Source: Oscillospiraceae bacterium
Lineage (GTDB): Bacteria; Bacillota; Clostridia; Oscillospirales; Oscillospiraceae
Direction of reading: 5' to 3'
Length of the DNA stretch: 64,000 bases
NCBI GenBank assembly: GCA_022846075.1
Contig: AP025582.1
Location: 1,798,001-1,862,000 of the forward strand
Shown here: positions 16,827 through 24,446 of the stretch, one piece after another
How the letters are laid out: every line of letters starts with the position of its first letter
Position numbering within the stretch: the stretch's first letter is position 1
Position numbers and translations under genes: made by a program
The notes under the pieces: model-generated
Seen by the model: only the letters and a program-made list of their open reading frames with translations
Database searches by the model: none
What the model was told of the DNA's origin: nothing

Positions 16827-17357
16827 TTACTTTTTAGGCTCCTTGGCGATCTTAGAGGAGAGGAAAATGGACATATGACGGCCGTCCAGCTTGGGCTCCT
16901 TGTCCATGGCGGCCACTTCGGCGCACTCCTCGGCGAACTTCAGCAGCAGCTCCCGGCCGATCTCGGTGTGGGCCATTTCACGGCCGCGGAAGCGCACGGT
17001 GACCTTCACCCGGTCCCCTTCGCCCAAAAACTTCTGGGCGTTGCGCAGCTTGACGTTGAAATCGTTCACGTCGATGCTGGGAGACATGCGCACTTCCTTG
17101 ATCTCCACCACATGCTGATTCTTCTTGGCCTCTTTCTCCCGCTTGGTCTGCTCGAACTTGAACTTGCCGTAATCCATGAGCTTGCACACGGGGGGGACGG
17201 CGTTGGGAGAGATCTTCACCAGGTCCAGGCTGGCCTCCTCGGCCTTCTCCAGGGCCTCCCGGGCGGACATGATGCCAAGCTGCTCGCCGTCGGCGGCGAC
17301 CAGACGCACTTCCTTGTCCCGGATCTCTTCATTGATCTGATGACCTTTGTTGCTGAT
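16827..17357 (-). CDS. infC: Translation initiation factor IF-3 (AUC start)
   Basis: IF-3 binds the 30S subunit and checks the start codon. The 176-residue product begins SNKGHQINEEIRDKEVRLV, then the linker and C domain (PPVCKLMDYGKFKFEQ, VTVRFRGREMAH). No ATG, GTG or TTG lies at the right place. GGAGGT is followed after 7-8 bases by ATC (17357-17355), exactly where homologues begin. infC genes are known to use rare codons such as AUU so that IF-3 discriminates against its own mRNA; here AUC seems to play that role. It is the first gene of infC-rpmI-rplT. Confidence 0.92.
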   Translation of the reverse strand: MSNKGHQINEEIRDKEVRLVAADGEQLGIMSAREALEKAEEASLDLVKISPNAVPPVCKLMDYGKFKFEQTKREKEAKKNQHVVEIKEVRMSPSIDVNDFNVKLRNAQKFLGEGDRVKVTVRFRGREMAHTEIGRELLLKFAEECAEVAAMDKEPKLDGRHMSIFLSSKIAKEPKK

Positions 17358-17531
17358 ACGAAAGCACCTCCATTCAACACACACACGTTTTTCACATACA
17401 AAAAACACGGAGCCGAAACGGCTCCGTGCAACAAGACAAAACACCGCCGGATATTCCGGCGAGCGATACCATGTTGACCCCTTCGGCTCTGGCCGGGAGG
17501 TGAGGACGAAACCGTTCCTTCTTTATTGTGC
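17358..17531 (-). promoter_or_regulatory. infC operon leader, probable L20-type autoregulatory element
   Basis: The ~175-base leader contains a CGCCGGAATATCCGGCG hairpin and, next to infC, a strong terminator (CACGGAGCC / GGCTCCGTG plus TTTTTT at 17398-17428). In Firmicutes the L20 leader lets free L20 promote premature termination at such a site. The presence of an attenuator is direct; the L20 assignment follows from position and gene order. Confidence 0.75.
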
Positions 17532-17537
17532 CTTGAT

Positions 17538-17566
17538 AGTATACCAGTCCACGCCTGCTCTGTCAA
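17538..17566 (-). promoter_or_regulatory. infC-rpmI-rplT promoter
   Basis: TTGACA, 17 bp, TATACT on the minus strand: a near-perfect sigma-A promoter. Confidence 0.88.
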
Positions 17567-17584
17567 GTGTTTTTTAACGACGCT

Positions 17585-17616
17585 GAAAAAGCCTTCCCAA
17601 AGCGGAAGGCTTTTTC
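17585..17616. terminator. Terminator of the amidohydrolase gene
   Basis: GAAAAAGCCTTCC / GGAAGGCTTTTTC is a symmetric A/T-flanked stem that can act on both strands. It lies just after the minus-strand deaminase-like gene. Confidence 0.8.
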
Positions 17617-17619
17617 AAA

Positions 17620-18972
17620 TCACCGGCGCAGATACCGGCGGCAGACCTCGTTGGCCCTGGCGGCCGTCTCACTCTCGTCCAGCGTCACCAGTTCCCCGTT
17701 TTGCACCACGGGGACGCCGTTGATGATGGTGTAGTCCACCGCCCCCTTGAAGCCCACGGTGCCCAGCATGGATTTGGGATCAAACTGGGCCCCCGCCAGC
17801 TCCGGGCGGGTCAGGCGGATGAGGAACAGGTCGGCGGCCATGCCGGGGGCCAGGAATCCAATGTCGGTCCGGCCCAGGAGTTTGGCGGAGCCACGGGTGG
17901 CCAGCTTCAAAATGTCATACCCCGTGGGGGCCAGAGCGCTGGAGTGGAGCCGGTGCAGAAGATAGCACACCCGCAGCTCCTCCAGAAGGTTGGAGCCGTC
18001 GTTGGAGGCGGCGCCGTCTACCGCCAGGCCCACGTTTACCCCCAGCCGAAGCATCTCGGGCACCCGGCAGACGCCGGAGGCCAGCTTCATGTTGGAGATG
18101 GGACAGTGGGCCACGCCGGTGCCGGTCTCCGCCAGCACCTTCAGCTCGTCATCGTTGAACCAGATGCCGTGGGCGTACCACACGTCGGGCCCGGTCCAGC
18201 CCACGGAGCGCATATACTCCAGGGGCCGCATCCCGAACTTCTGGAGGGTGTAGTCCTCCTCGTCCCTGGTCTCGGCCACGTGGGTATGGAGCCGGACCCC
18301 GAGGGACCGGGCCAGCTTGGCGCTCTCCCGCAGCAGGTCGGTGGACACCGAAAAGGGCGAGCAGGGCGCCAGGGCCACCTGACGCATGGAAAAGCGGCTG
18401 TCGTCGTGCCACACCCGCACCAGACGCTCGGAGTCGGCCAGGATGTCGTCGATGGTCTGCACCACGCTGTCCGGGGGCAGGCCCCCGTCCTTCTTGGACA
18501 GGTCCATGGAGCCCCGGGAGGCCACGAACCGCATCCCCACCTGCTGGGCGGCCCGGAACTGGGCGGCGATCAGGTCCCCGCCGTTCTTTGGAAAGACATA
18601 ATGGTGGTCGAAACAGGTTGTGGTGCCCGTCTTGGCCAGCTCCGCCAGCCCCACCAGGGAGGCGCAGGACTCCACCTCCTCATCCAATCCCTTCCACACC
18701 TCGTAGAGGGTCACCAGCCAGGGAAAGAGCTCCATCCGCTGGACCTCGGGGAGATTCCGGGAAAAGAGCTGATAGAGGTGATGGTGGGTGTTGATAAGGC
18801 CGGGATAGACCACCATATCCCCGGCGTCGATAACCTGCTCGGCCTGCCGGGCCTGGGGGCCGATGTACTCGATGGCGTTGTCCCGGATAAAGAGGTTGCA
18901 CCGTTCGTAGAGGGTGTCCTTGTCGTCACAGGAGACGATATACCGGGCGTTTTTGATGAGTAGCGTGGACAT
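17620..18972 (-). CDS. Amidohydrolase, 8-oxoguanine deaminase-like
   Basis: The 450-residue protein is a Zn-dependent subtype-III amidohydrolase. It has the HxH metal pair in GLINTHHHLYQ (residues ~62-72), the third ligand in HTHVAETRDEED, HGIWF, and the catalytic Asp in LAVDGAASNDGSN. The pattern is closest to the AtzB/TrzN-related group that includes 8-oxoguanine deaminase (8-oxoguanine to urate plus ammonia). Related members act on other purines or triazines, so the substrate is inferred. The ATG at 18972 is chosen: GGAGG lies 7 bases away, whereas the earlier ATG at 18978 touches the ribosome site. A decayed coding fragment lies just upstream. Confidence 0.85.
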   Translation of the reverse strand: MSTLLIKNARYIVSCDDKDTLYERCNLFIRDNAIEYIGPQARQAEQVIDAGDMVVYPGLINTHHHLYQLFSRNLPEVQRMELFPWLVTLYEVWKGLDEEVESCASLVGLAELAKTGTTTCFDHHYVFPKNGGDLIAAQFRAAQQVGMRFVASRGSMDLSKKDGGLPPDSVVQTIDDILADSERLVRVWHDDSRFSMRQVALAPCSPFSVSTDLLRESAKLARSLGVRLHTHVAETRDEEDYTLQKFGMRPLEYMRSVGWTGPDVWYAHGIWFNDDELKVLAETGTGVAHCPISNMKLASGVCRVPEMLRLGVNVGLAVDGAASNDGSNLLEELRVCYLLHRLHSSALAPTGYDILKLATRGSAKLLGRTDIGFLAPGMAADLFLIRLTRPELAGAQFDPKSMLGTVGFKGAVDYTIINGVPVVQNGELVTLDESETAARANEVCRRYLRR

Positions 18973-18994
18973 GTGCATACCTCCCTCATATGGA

Positions 18995-19120
18995 TCAATC
19001 GGGCTGATAGCTCAACTGATTCAGGTCGTTTACTTGGAACGTGATATCCCCTTCGGCGGCTTGGAATCCCGCGGTGTCCAGATAAATGTCGATCCGCTCC
19101 CCGGGGCCGATCCCCTTTTG
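18995..19120 (-). pseudogene. 3' remnant of an unidentified coding sequence
   Basis: Immediately upstream of the amidohydrolase the minus strand keeps an open frame with coding-like codon use, ending GDITFQVNDLNQLSYQPD. No plausible start, ribosome site or 5' part exists; upstream sequence becomes AT-rich and non-coding in character. It looks like the tail of a lost gene that once preceded the amidohydrolase. I do not recognise the family. Confidence 0.35.
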
Positions 19121-19213
19121 CGCTTCCCTCGTATTTTTTAGTTTATCACACCAGAATGGGGAACACAATGGGCGGGCCATATTTGTCCTTCGGACTGTAA
19201 CGGATTTCCCATT

Positions 19214-19253
19214 ATAAAAAACAAGGGAGCCGGCTGTTTTAGCCGGCTCCCTT
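19214..19253 (-). terminator. Terminator of csoR-copA
   Basis: CAAGGGAGCCGGCT / AGCCGGCTCCCTTG with loop AAAAC and a T-run on the minus strand. Confidence 0.88.
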
Positions 19254-19271
19254 GCCTCTTTCCCGCCGTTC

Positions 19272-19472
19272 TTACTGGATGCTGGTGACCGTGTACCCGG
19301 CGTTGGCCACGGCCTGCTTCAGGGCTTCGTCGGTGGCGTCGCCGGTGACGGTGGCGGTCTTGGTCTCCAGGTCCACCACGGCGGTGACCCCGTCCAGCTT
19401 GGTGAGGGCCTCGGTGACGTGGGCCACGCAGTGCTGGCACATCATACCCTCGATGACAATTTTCTTTTCCAT
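19272..19472 (-). other. CopZ-like C-terminal domain with possible internal translation start
   Basis: Within copA, in the same frame, an ATG is preceded by AAGGAG (11-base gap). Starting there would give a free 66-residue protein, MEKKIVIEGMMCQHC..., the size and form of the copper chaperone CopZ. The codons between the ATPase core and this ATG (EEKIKKEGAKNT) look like a former intergenic spacer. Either the fusion alone or both products may be made. Confidence 0.55.
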
Positions 19473-21800
19473 AGTATTTTTCGCTCCTTCTTTCTTTATT
19501 TTCTCCTCCGGCACCGCCGTTTTAGGGGCGGTATGCCTGGGTTTGAACAGCTTCAGCCGCAGGGCGTTGGACACCACGCACACCGAGCTCAGAGACATGG
19601 CGGCGGCGGCGATCATGGGGGAGAGCTGAATGTGGAAAATGGGATAAAAAGCTCCGGCGGCCAGGGGGATGCAGATAGCGTTGTAGAAAAAGGCCCAGAA
19701 AAGGTTTTCCTTGATGTTCTTGATGGTGGCCTTAGAGAGCTCCACCGCCGTCACGGCGTCCATCAGGTCGCTCTTCATCAGCACCACGTCGGCGGACTCA
19801 ATAGCCACGTCGGTGCCCGCCCCAATGGCCAGGCCCACGTCGGACCGGGCCAGGGCGGGGGCGTCGTTGATGCCGTCCCCCACCATCGCTACTTTTTTGC
19901 CCTTCGCCTGGAGGTCGGCGATGACCTTTTCCTTATCCTGGGGCAGCACTTCGGCCACAACGTCTGTCAAGGCCAACTCCTTGGCAATGGCCTGGGCGGT
20001 GCGGCGGTTGTCTCCGGTGAGCATCACCACCTCCAGCCCCAAGTCCCGCAGGGCGGCAATGGCGGCGGCGCTGGTGGGCTTCACCGTGTCGGCCACGGCC
20101 ACGATCCCGATAAGCCTGCCATCCTGGGCAAAGTAGAGAGGGGTCTTTCCCGCCCCGGCCAGGGCTTCGGGGGTCTCCCCCGCCGCCGCCAGGTCGATCC
20201 GGTTCTCCTCCATCATGGCCCTGTTGCCCGCCAGGAAGCGGGCCCCCTGAATGGTGGCGGTGACCCCCCGGCCGTGGACGGCCTGGAACTCCCGGGCGGG
20301 GACCAGGGGGATGTTCCGCTGTTCCGCCTCGGCCACCACAGCTTGGGCCAGGGGGTGCTCCGAGGGCTTTTCCAGGGAGGCCGCCACGCAGAGGAGCTCC
20401 TCCTCGGTGGTCTCCCCCAGGGGCGTCAGGTCTGTCACCACGGGCTTTCCCTGGGTGACGGTGCCCGTCTTATCCAAGACCACGGTCTGGATGGAGCGAA
20501 GCCCCTCCAGGGCCTCGGCGGATTTAAACAGGATGCCGTTTTCCGCCCCCTTCCCTGTACCCACCATGATGGCCACAGGCGTGGCCAGGCCCAGGGCACA
20601 AGGACAGGAGATGACCAGCACCGCCACTCCGGCGGTGAGGGCCCGGGTAAAGTCGCCGGTGGCGAAGAACCAGACAGCGGCGGTGACAAGGGCGATGCAG
20701 ATGACCACCGGGACGAATACCCCGGCCACCTTGTCGGCCAGCTTGGCGATGGGGGCCTTGGAGGAGGCGGCCTCGTCCACCAGGGCGATCATCTGGGCCA
20801 GGGTGGTGTCGTCCCCCACTCGGGTGGCCTTGAAGGTGAAGGCGCCGGATTTGTTGATTGCGGCGGCCGCCACCTTGTCCCCCGGCCCCTTGTCCACGGG
20901 GATGGACTCGCCGGTGAGGGCGGACTCGTCAATGGAGGAGGAGCCCTCCACGATCTCGCCGTCCACGGGGATGGCCTGCCCGGGCCGGACCACGATCAGG
21001 TCCCCCACCGCCACTTCCTCCACGGGGATGACGGCCTCCTGCCCGCCCCGGAGGACGGTGGCCGTCTTGGGCGCCAGGTCCATCAGCCGGGAGATGGCCT
21101 CCCCCGTCTTGCCCTTGGAGCGGGTCTCCAGGTACTTGCCCAGGGTGATGAGGGCCAGGATCATGCCGGCGGACTCAAAATAGAGGTCCATGGACCACCG
21201 TTCCACCCGGGCCAGGTCCCCGTGTCCCAGCCCCCAGCCGATCTCAAAGATGGCGGCCACGCCGTAGATGACGGCGGCGGCGGAGCCCAAGGCGATGAGG
21301 GAATCCATGTTGGGGGAGCGGTGGGCCAGGGTCTTGAAGCCCACTTTGTAGTATTTGTCGTTAACGTACATGATAGGCAGGAGCAGCAGGAATTGGGTCA
21401 GGGCAAAAATAAGGGCGTTTTGCGTCCCATGAAAAACATGGGGGATGGGCCAGCCCATCATGTGGCCCATGGAGAGGTAAAAGAGGGGGATCAGAAAAAC
21501 GAAGGAGACGATGAGACGGCGCTTCATCCCCTTGAGCTCCTCCTCCATGGAGGGCACGCCCGCGGCGGCCGCCTCCTTCTTCCCCGCTTTACCGGGGATC
21601 TGGGCGCCGTAGCCGGAGTCCACCACGGCGGCGATGATGCTGTCAGGGCTCTGGGCGGCGGGGTCGTAATCCACCTGCATGGTCCCGCCCAGCAGGTTCA
21701 CGTTCACTCCGGACACGCCCTCCAGTTTGGACACCGCCTTCTCCACGTGGGCGGAGCAGGCCGAGCAGGTCATTCCTGTGACTGTAAATTTTTCTCTCAT
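19272..21800 (-). CDS. copA: Cu(+)-exporting P1B-type ATPase with an extra C-terminal CopZ-like domain
   Basis: CopA pumps Cu+ out of the cytoplasm. The 842-residue protein has an N-terminal heavy-metal-associated domain (GMTCSACSAHVEKAV), the CPC ion site (ISCPCALGLATP), the phosphorylation site DKTGTVTQG and SEHPLAQ. The Cu+-type markers FYNAICIP and MSLSS are also present. Unusually, it continues past the last membrane helix into a second HMA domain (EGMMCQHCVAHV). The ATG at 21800 is chosen because GAGGA lies 8 bases upstream; an earlier TTG has no support. It follows csoR by 30 bases in one operon. Confidence 0.95.
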   Translation of the reverse strand: MREKFTVTGMTCSACSAHVEKAVSKLEGVSGVNVNLLGGTMQVDYDPAAQSPDSIIAAVVDSGYGAQIPGKAGKKEAAAAGVPSMEEELKGMKRRLIVSFVFLIPLFYLSMGHMMGWPIPHVFHGTQNALIFALTQFLLLLPIMYVNDKYYKVGFKTLAHRSPNMDSLIALGSAAAVIYGVAAIFEIGWGLGHGDLARVERWSMDLYFESAGMILALITLGKYLETRSKGKTGEAISRLMDLAPKTATVLRGGQEAVIPVEEVAVGDLIVVRPGQAIPVDGEIVEGSSSIDESALTGESIPVDKGPGDKVAAAAINKSGAFTFKATRVGDDTTLAQMIALVDEAASSKAPIAKLADKVAGVFVPVVICIALVTAAVWFFATGDFTRALTAGVAVLVISCPCALGLATPVAIMVGTGKGAENGILFKSAEALEGLRSIQTVVLDKTGTVTQGKPVVTDLTPLGETTEEELLCVAASLEKPSEHPLAQAVVAEAEQRNIPLVPAREFQAVHGRGVTATIQGARFLAGNRAMMEENRIDLAAAGETPEALAGAGKTPLYFAQDGRLIGIVAVADTVKPTSAAAIAALRDLGLEVVMLTGDNRRTAQAIAKELALTDVVAEVLPQDKEKVIADLQAKGKKVAMVGDGINDAPALARSDVGLAIGAGTDVAIESADVVLMKSDLMDAVTAVELSKATIKNIKENLFWAFFYNAICIPLAAGAFYPIFHIQLSPMIAAAAMSLSSVCVVSNALRLKLFKPRHTAPKTAVPEEKIKKEGAKNTMEKKIVIEGMMCQHCVAHVTEALTKLDGVTAVVDLETKTATVTGDATDEALKQAVANAGYTVTSIQ

Positions 21801-21830
21801 GGCGTTTCCTCGCAATCTAAGGTCGGTGCG

Positions 21831-22094
21831 TTACTTCAATATCTTGTCCAAAGTGGCGATCAATTCTTCCACTTTTTCGCCCCGGTCCTCCGCCGTGGCC
21901 GCCTGCTGGACACAGCCCCGGAGATGGGCGGTCAAAATCTCCCGGTTCACACGGTTCAAGAGGGCCTCGGTGGCCATCACCTGCTGGGAGATATCGATGC
22001 AGTAGCGGTCCTCCTCCACCATCTTGAGGATGCCGTCCAACTGGCCGCGGGCTGTTTTCAACAGCCGCAGGGTCTTGTTCTTGTCTGCCATCAT
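21831..22094 (-). CDS. csoR: Copper-sensing repressor CsoR
   Basis: CsoR is an all-helical repressor that leaves DNA when it binds Cu+. The 87-residue product shows the expected C-H-C ligand set (C32 in DRYCIDIS, H57 and C61 in LTAHLRGCV). The start is set by AGGAGG 8 bases before ATG-ATG at 22094; an ATG nine codons upstream would have no ribosome site. It is the first gene of csoR-copA and lies behind a G/C-tract operator. Confidence 0.93.
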   Translation of the reverse strand: MMADKNKTLRLLKTARGQLDGILKMVEEDRYCIDISQQVMATEALLNRVNREILTAHLRGCVQQAATAEDRGEKVEELIATLDKILK

Positions 22095-22129
22095 GGGGCA
22101 AACCTCCTTTTTGTATTTCATCCATAGAC

Positions 22130-22179
22130 ACCCCCCAGGGGGGTAGTATTATCATAGCGCATTGATAGGGTTTTGTCAA
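22130..22179 (-). promoter_or_regulatory. csoR-copA promoter and CsoR operator
   Basis: The promoter is TTGACA, 17 bp, TATGAT. Just downstream of the -10 lies ACCCCCC-A-GGGGGGT (22130-22144), a perfect inverted repeat of the G/C-tract type bound by CsoR proteins. Repression at this place would block RNA polymerase escape. Confidence 0.87.
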
Positions 22180-22189
22180 GGATAACTCC

Positions 22190-22229
22190 GAAAAAAAACA
22201 GACGGACAGCCAAAGCTGTCCGTCTGTCA
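22190..22229 (-). terminator. Terminator of the BMP-type ABC operon
   Basis: ACAGACGGACAGC / GCTGTCCGTCTGT with a T-run of eight on the minus strand. Confidence 0.88.
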
Positions 22230-22241
22230 GATAGATCCAAA

Positions 22242-23210
22242 TCACCGCTCGCCCTTGTCGTAGGGGATGCCCTCGGCCCGGGGCGCCTGGGAGTTGCGGG
22301 CGGTAAAGGCCAGGACCACCAGGGTGGCGATGTAGGGCACCATCTTGTAGATGTCGCTGGGGATATTCAGGGCCACCAGCGCGGGGACCACGGAATAGGT
22401 GGCGGCGATGGTCTTCATGAAGCCGAAGAAGAGGGAGGCGAAGAGGATGCGCCCCGGCTTCCACTGGCCGAAGATCAGCACCGCCAGGGCCAGGAAGCCG
22501 TAGCCGGAGACGGTGGCGTTGAAGTTGGTGGAGGTGGGGATGACGAACACCAGCCCGCCCACGCCCGCCAGTGCGCCCGAGATCAGGGTGCCGGCGTAGC
22601 GCATCTTGTAGACGTTGATACCCACGGAGTCGGCAGCCTGCGGATGCTCGCCACAGGCCCTCAGACGCAGCCCGAAACGGGTCTTGTAGAGGACGATGGC
22701 GGACACGGCCAGGATGCCGAACCCGATATAGGTGGTGAGATAGCTGTTGCGGAAGAACATCTGCCCAATGACCGGGATGTCTCCCAGCAGGGGGACCTTT
22801 TCAATGACAAAGTGGTTGGCGAAGGGCACCTGCTGCACCCCCAGCACCAGCCGGGCCACAAAGATGGAGATGGCGGGGGCGAACACGTTGATGGCGGTAC
22901 CCGAGATGGTCTGGTCGGCCTTCATATTGATGGAGGCGTAGGCGTGGACCAAACTGACCACCATGCCCATGACGGCGGAGACCAGCAGGGCCAGCAGCAG
23001 CATCCCCTGCTCGGAAGTGGCGTCTGGGTTCTGGAACAGATGGAGGAACATGATGCCGGTAAAGGCGCCGATGATCATGGTGCCGTCCAGAGCGATGTTG
23101 ACGATGCCGGACCGCTCGGCGAAGAGACCGCCCAGGGCCACGATGAGGAGGGGCACGGAGAAGCTCATCATCTGCTGGACCATAAAAATCAGAAGGTCAA
23201 GTCCGCTCAC
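22242..23210 (-). CDS. BMP-type ABC transporter permease (nucleoside uptake, NupQ-like)
   Basis: The 322-residue integral membrane protein belongs to the branched-chain/ribose-type permease superfamily. It has the GLFAERSGIVNIALDGTMIIGAF motif characteristic of the second permease of BMP/nucleoside importers. About 8-9 hydrophobic segments are visible. It starts with GTG overlapping the stop of the other permease, behind GGAGGTG. It is the last gene of ATPase-permease-permease. Confidence 0.9.
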   Translation of the reverse strand: MSGLDLLIFMVQQMMSFSVPLLIVALGGLFAERSGIVNIALDGTMIIGAFTGIMFLHLFQNPDATSEQGMLLLALLVSAVMGMVVSLVHAYASINMKADQTISGTAINVFAPAISIFVARLVLGVQQVPFANHFVIEKVPLLGDIPVIGQMFFRNSYLTTYIGFGILAVSAIVLYKTRFGLRLRACGEHPQAADSVGINVYKMRYAGTLISGALAGVGGLVFVIPTSTNFNATVSGYGFLALAVLIFGQWKPGRILFASLFFGFMKTIAATYSVVPALVALNIPSDIYKMVPYIATLVVLAFTARNSQAPRAEGIPYDKGER

Positions 23211-24385
23211 TGTCCCTCACCTCCTTTTCCATCTTCCGCTTGCCGCATCTGATCCTGGAGTTCTTGATGGTCCGTCTCAACTTTCTCCTGAGCAGCCGCC
23301 TTGGGCGCAAGCTTGATCTTTCCAATCAGCTGGCTGAAGAAGAGGGCAAAGGCGGCGAAGTAGATGATGACGGCGGACATGATATCCACGATCTGGGTGG
23401 GGAAGCCGTAAGACTGCATGGACAGTCCGCCCTGGGTCAGGTAGGCCATAAAGGTCCCGGTGAAGATGATGGCGATGGGGTTGGACATACCCAGCAGGGC
23501 CACAGGGATGCCGTTGAAGCCCTCTGCGGCCAGCACATCCAGCACAGGGATGCCGGAACCGGCGCCGGAGAGATAGTAGAGGGCCCCGCCGATGCCGGAC
23601 AGCCCCCCGGCGAAGACCATGGCCAGCAGGATATTTTTCTTGTCGTTGATGCCGGCGTACTTGGCGGCGTCCCGGTTATAGCCGCAGGCCTTCAGCTCGA
23701 AGCCCAGCCTGGTCTTTTCCAGGATGACCCAGACCACCACGCCCAGAATGGCGGCGATCACGAAGCCGGCGTTGGCGCTGGAAGGCGCGCCGCCAGCCAC
23801 GAAAAGCTTGTCGAAGCCCAGTTTGGGCAGCACGGCGGAGGCGGCTGGCTGGAGGGACATGTTCTTGGCCCGGTCAAAGATGAACTTGCGCACCAGGAGG
23901 TTCGCCATGGACATGCCGATATAGTTCATCATGATGCAGGCGATGACCTCGTTGATATTGCAGTAAGCCTTCAACAGGCCGGGGACGCTGCCCCACAGCG
24001 CCCCCACCAGCGCGGCGGCCAGGATGGCAACCAGGCAGTGGATCCCGGCGGGCAAGCCGGTAAACTTCACGCCGACGTAGACGGCGGCGAAGGCCCCCAT
24101 GACGTACTGGCCGGAGGCCCCGATATTAAAGAGGCCGGTCTTCTTGGCAAAGCCCACAGACAGGCCGGTCATGATGATGGGCGTGGCGTAATAGAGCACC
24201 TGGCCCATGTTCTTCCGGTTCTGAAGACCGCCGGTGGCGATGGCCCAAAAGCCGGGGAAGGCGTTGGCCGGGTTGGAGATGAGCAGGATGATCAGGCCCA
24301 CCACCATGCCGATGAGAATGGCCATGATCGAGGCCAAGGCATTTCGAAAGCCCTGTCGCTCCAGGAGGTTTCCGCCGTTTTTCAT
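23207..24385 (-). CDS. BMP-type ABC transporter permease (NupP-like)
   Basis: The 392-residue permease carries GLSVGFAKKTGLFNIGASGQYVMGAFAA split across two segments, the family's permease-1 signature. It also has NEVIACIMMNYIG, the usual coupling region. An acidic, Gln-rich tail (about 30 residues after LAPKAAAQ) extends past the last helix. AGGAGG lies about 11 bases before the chosen ATG. It forms the heterodimeric channel with the downstream permease. Confidence 0.9.
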   Translation of the reverse strand: MKNGGNLLERQGFRNALASIMAILIGMVVGLIILLISNPANAFPGFWAIATGGLQNRKNMGQVLYYATPIIMTGLSVGFAKKTGLFNIGASGQYVMGAFAAVYVGVKFTGLPAGIHCLVAILAAALVGALWGSVPGLLKAYCNINEVIACIMMNYIGMSMANLLVRKFIFDRAKNMSLQPAASAVLPKLGFDKLFVAGGAPSSANAGFVIAAILGVVVWVILEKTRLGFELKACGYNRDAAKYAGINDKKNILLAMVFAGGLSGIGGALYYLSGAGSGIPVLDVLAAEGFNGIPVALLGMSNPIAIIFTGTFMAYLTQGGLSMQSYGFPTQIVDIMSAVIIYFAAFALFFSQLIGKIKLAPKAAAQEKVETDHQELQDQMRQAEDGKGGEGQ

Positions 24386-24446
24386 GCCCCGTCGCCCTCC
24401 TTTCCGCCGTAGGTCTGCACCATGTTGGGAAAACGGATCCTCATGT

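Noticed and set aside
19419-22127. Very long open frame on the plus strand opposite copA-csoR
   Set aside because: It mirrors the GC-rich codon pattern of copA; the copA frame has all catalytic motifs, and the antisense product is low-complexity Gly/His/Asp-rich.
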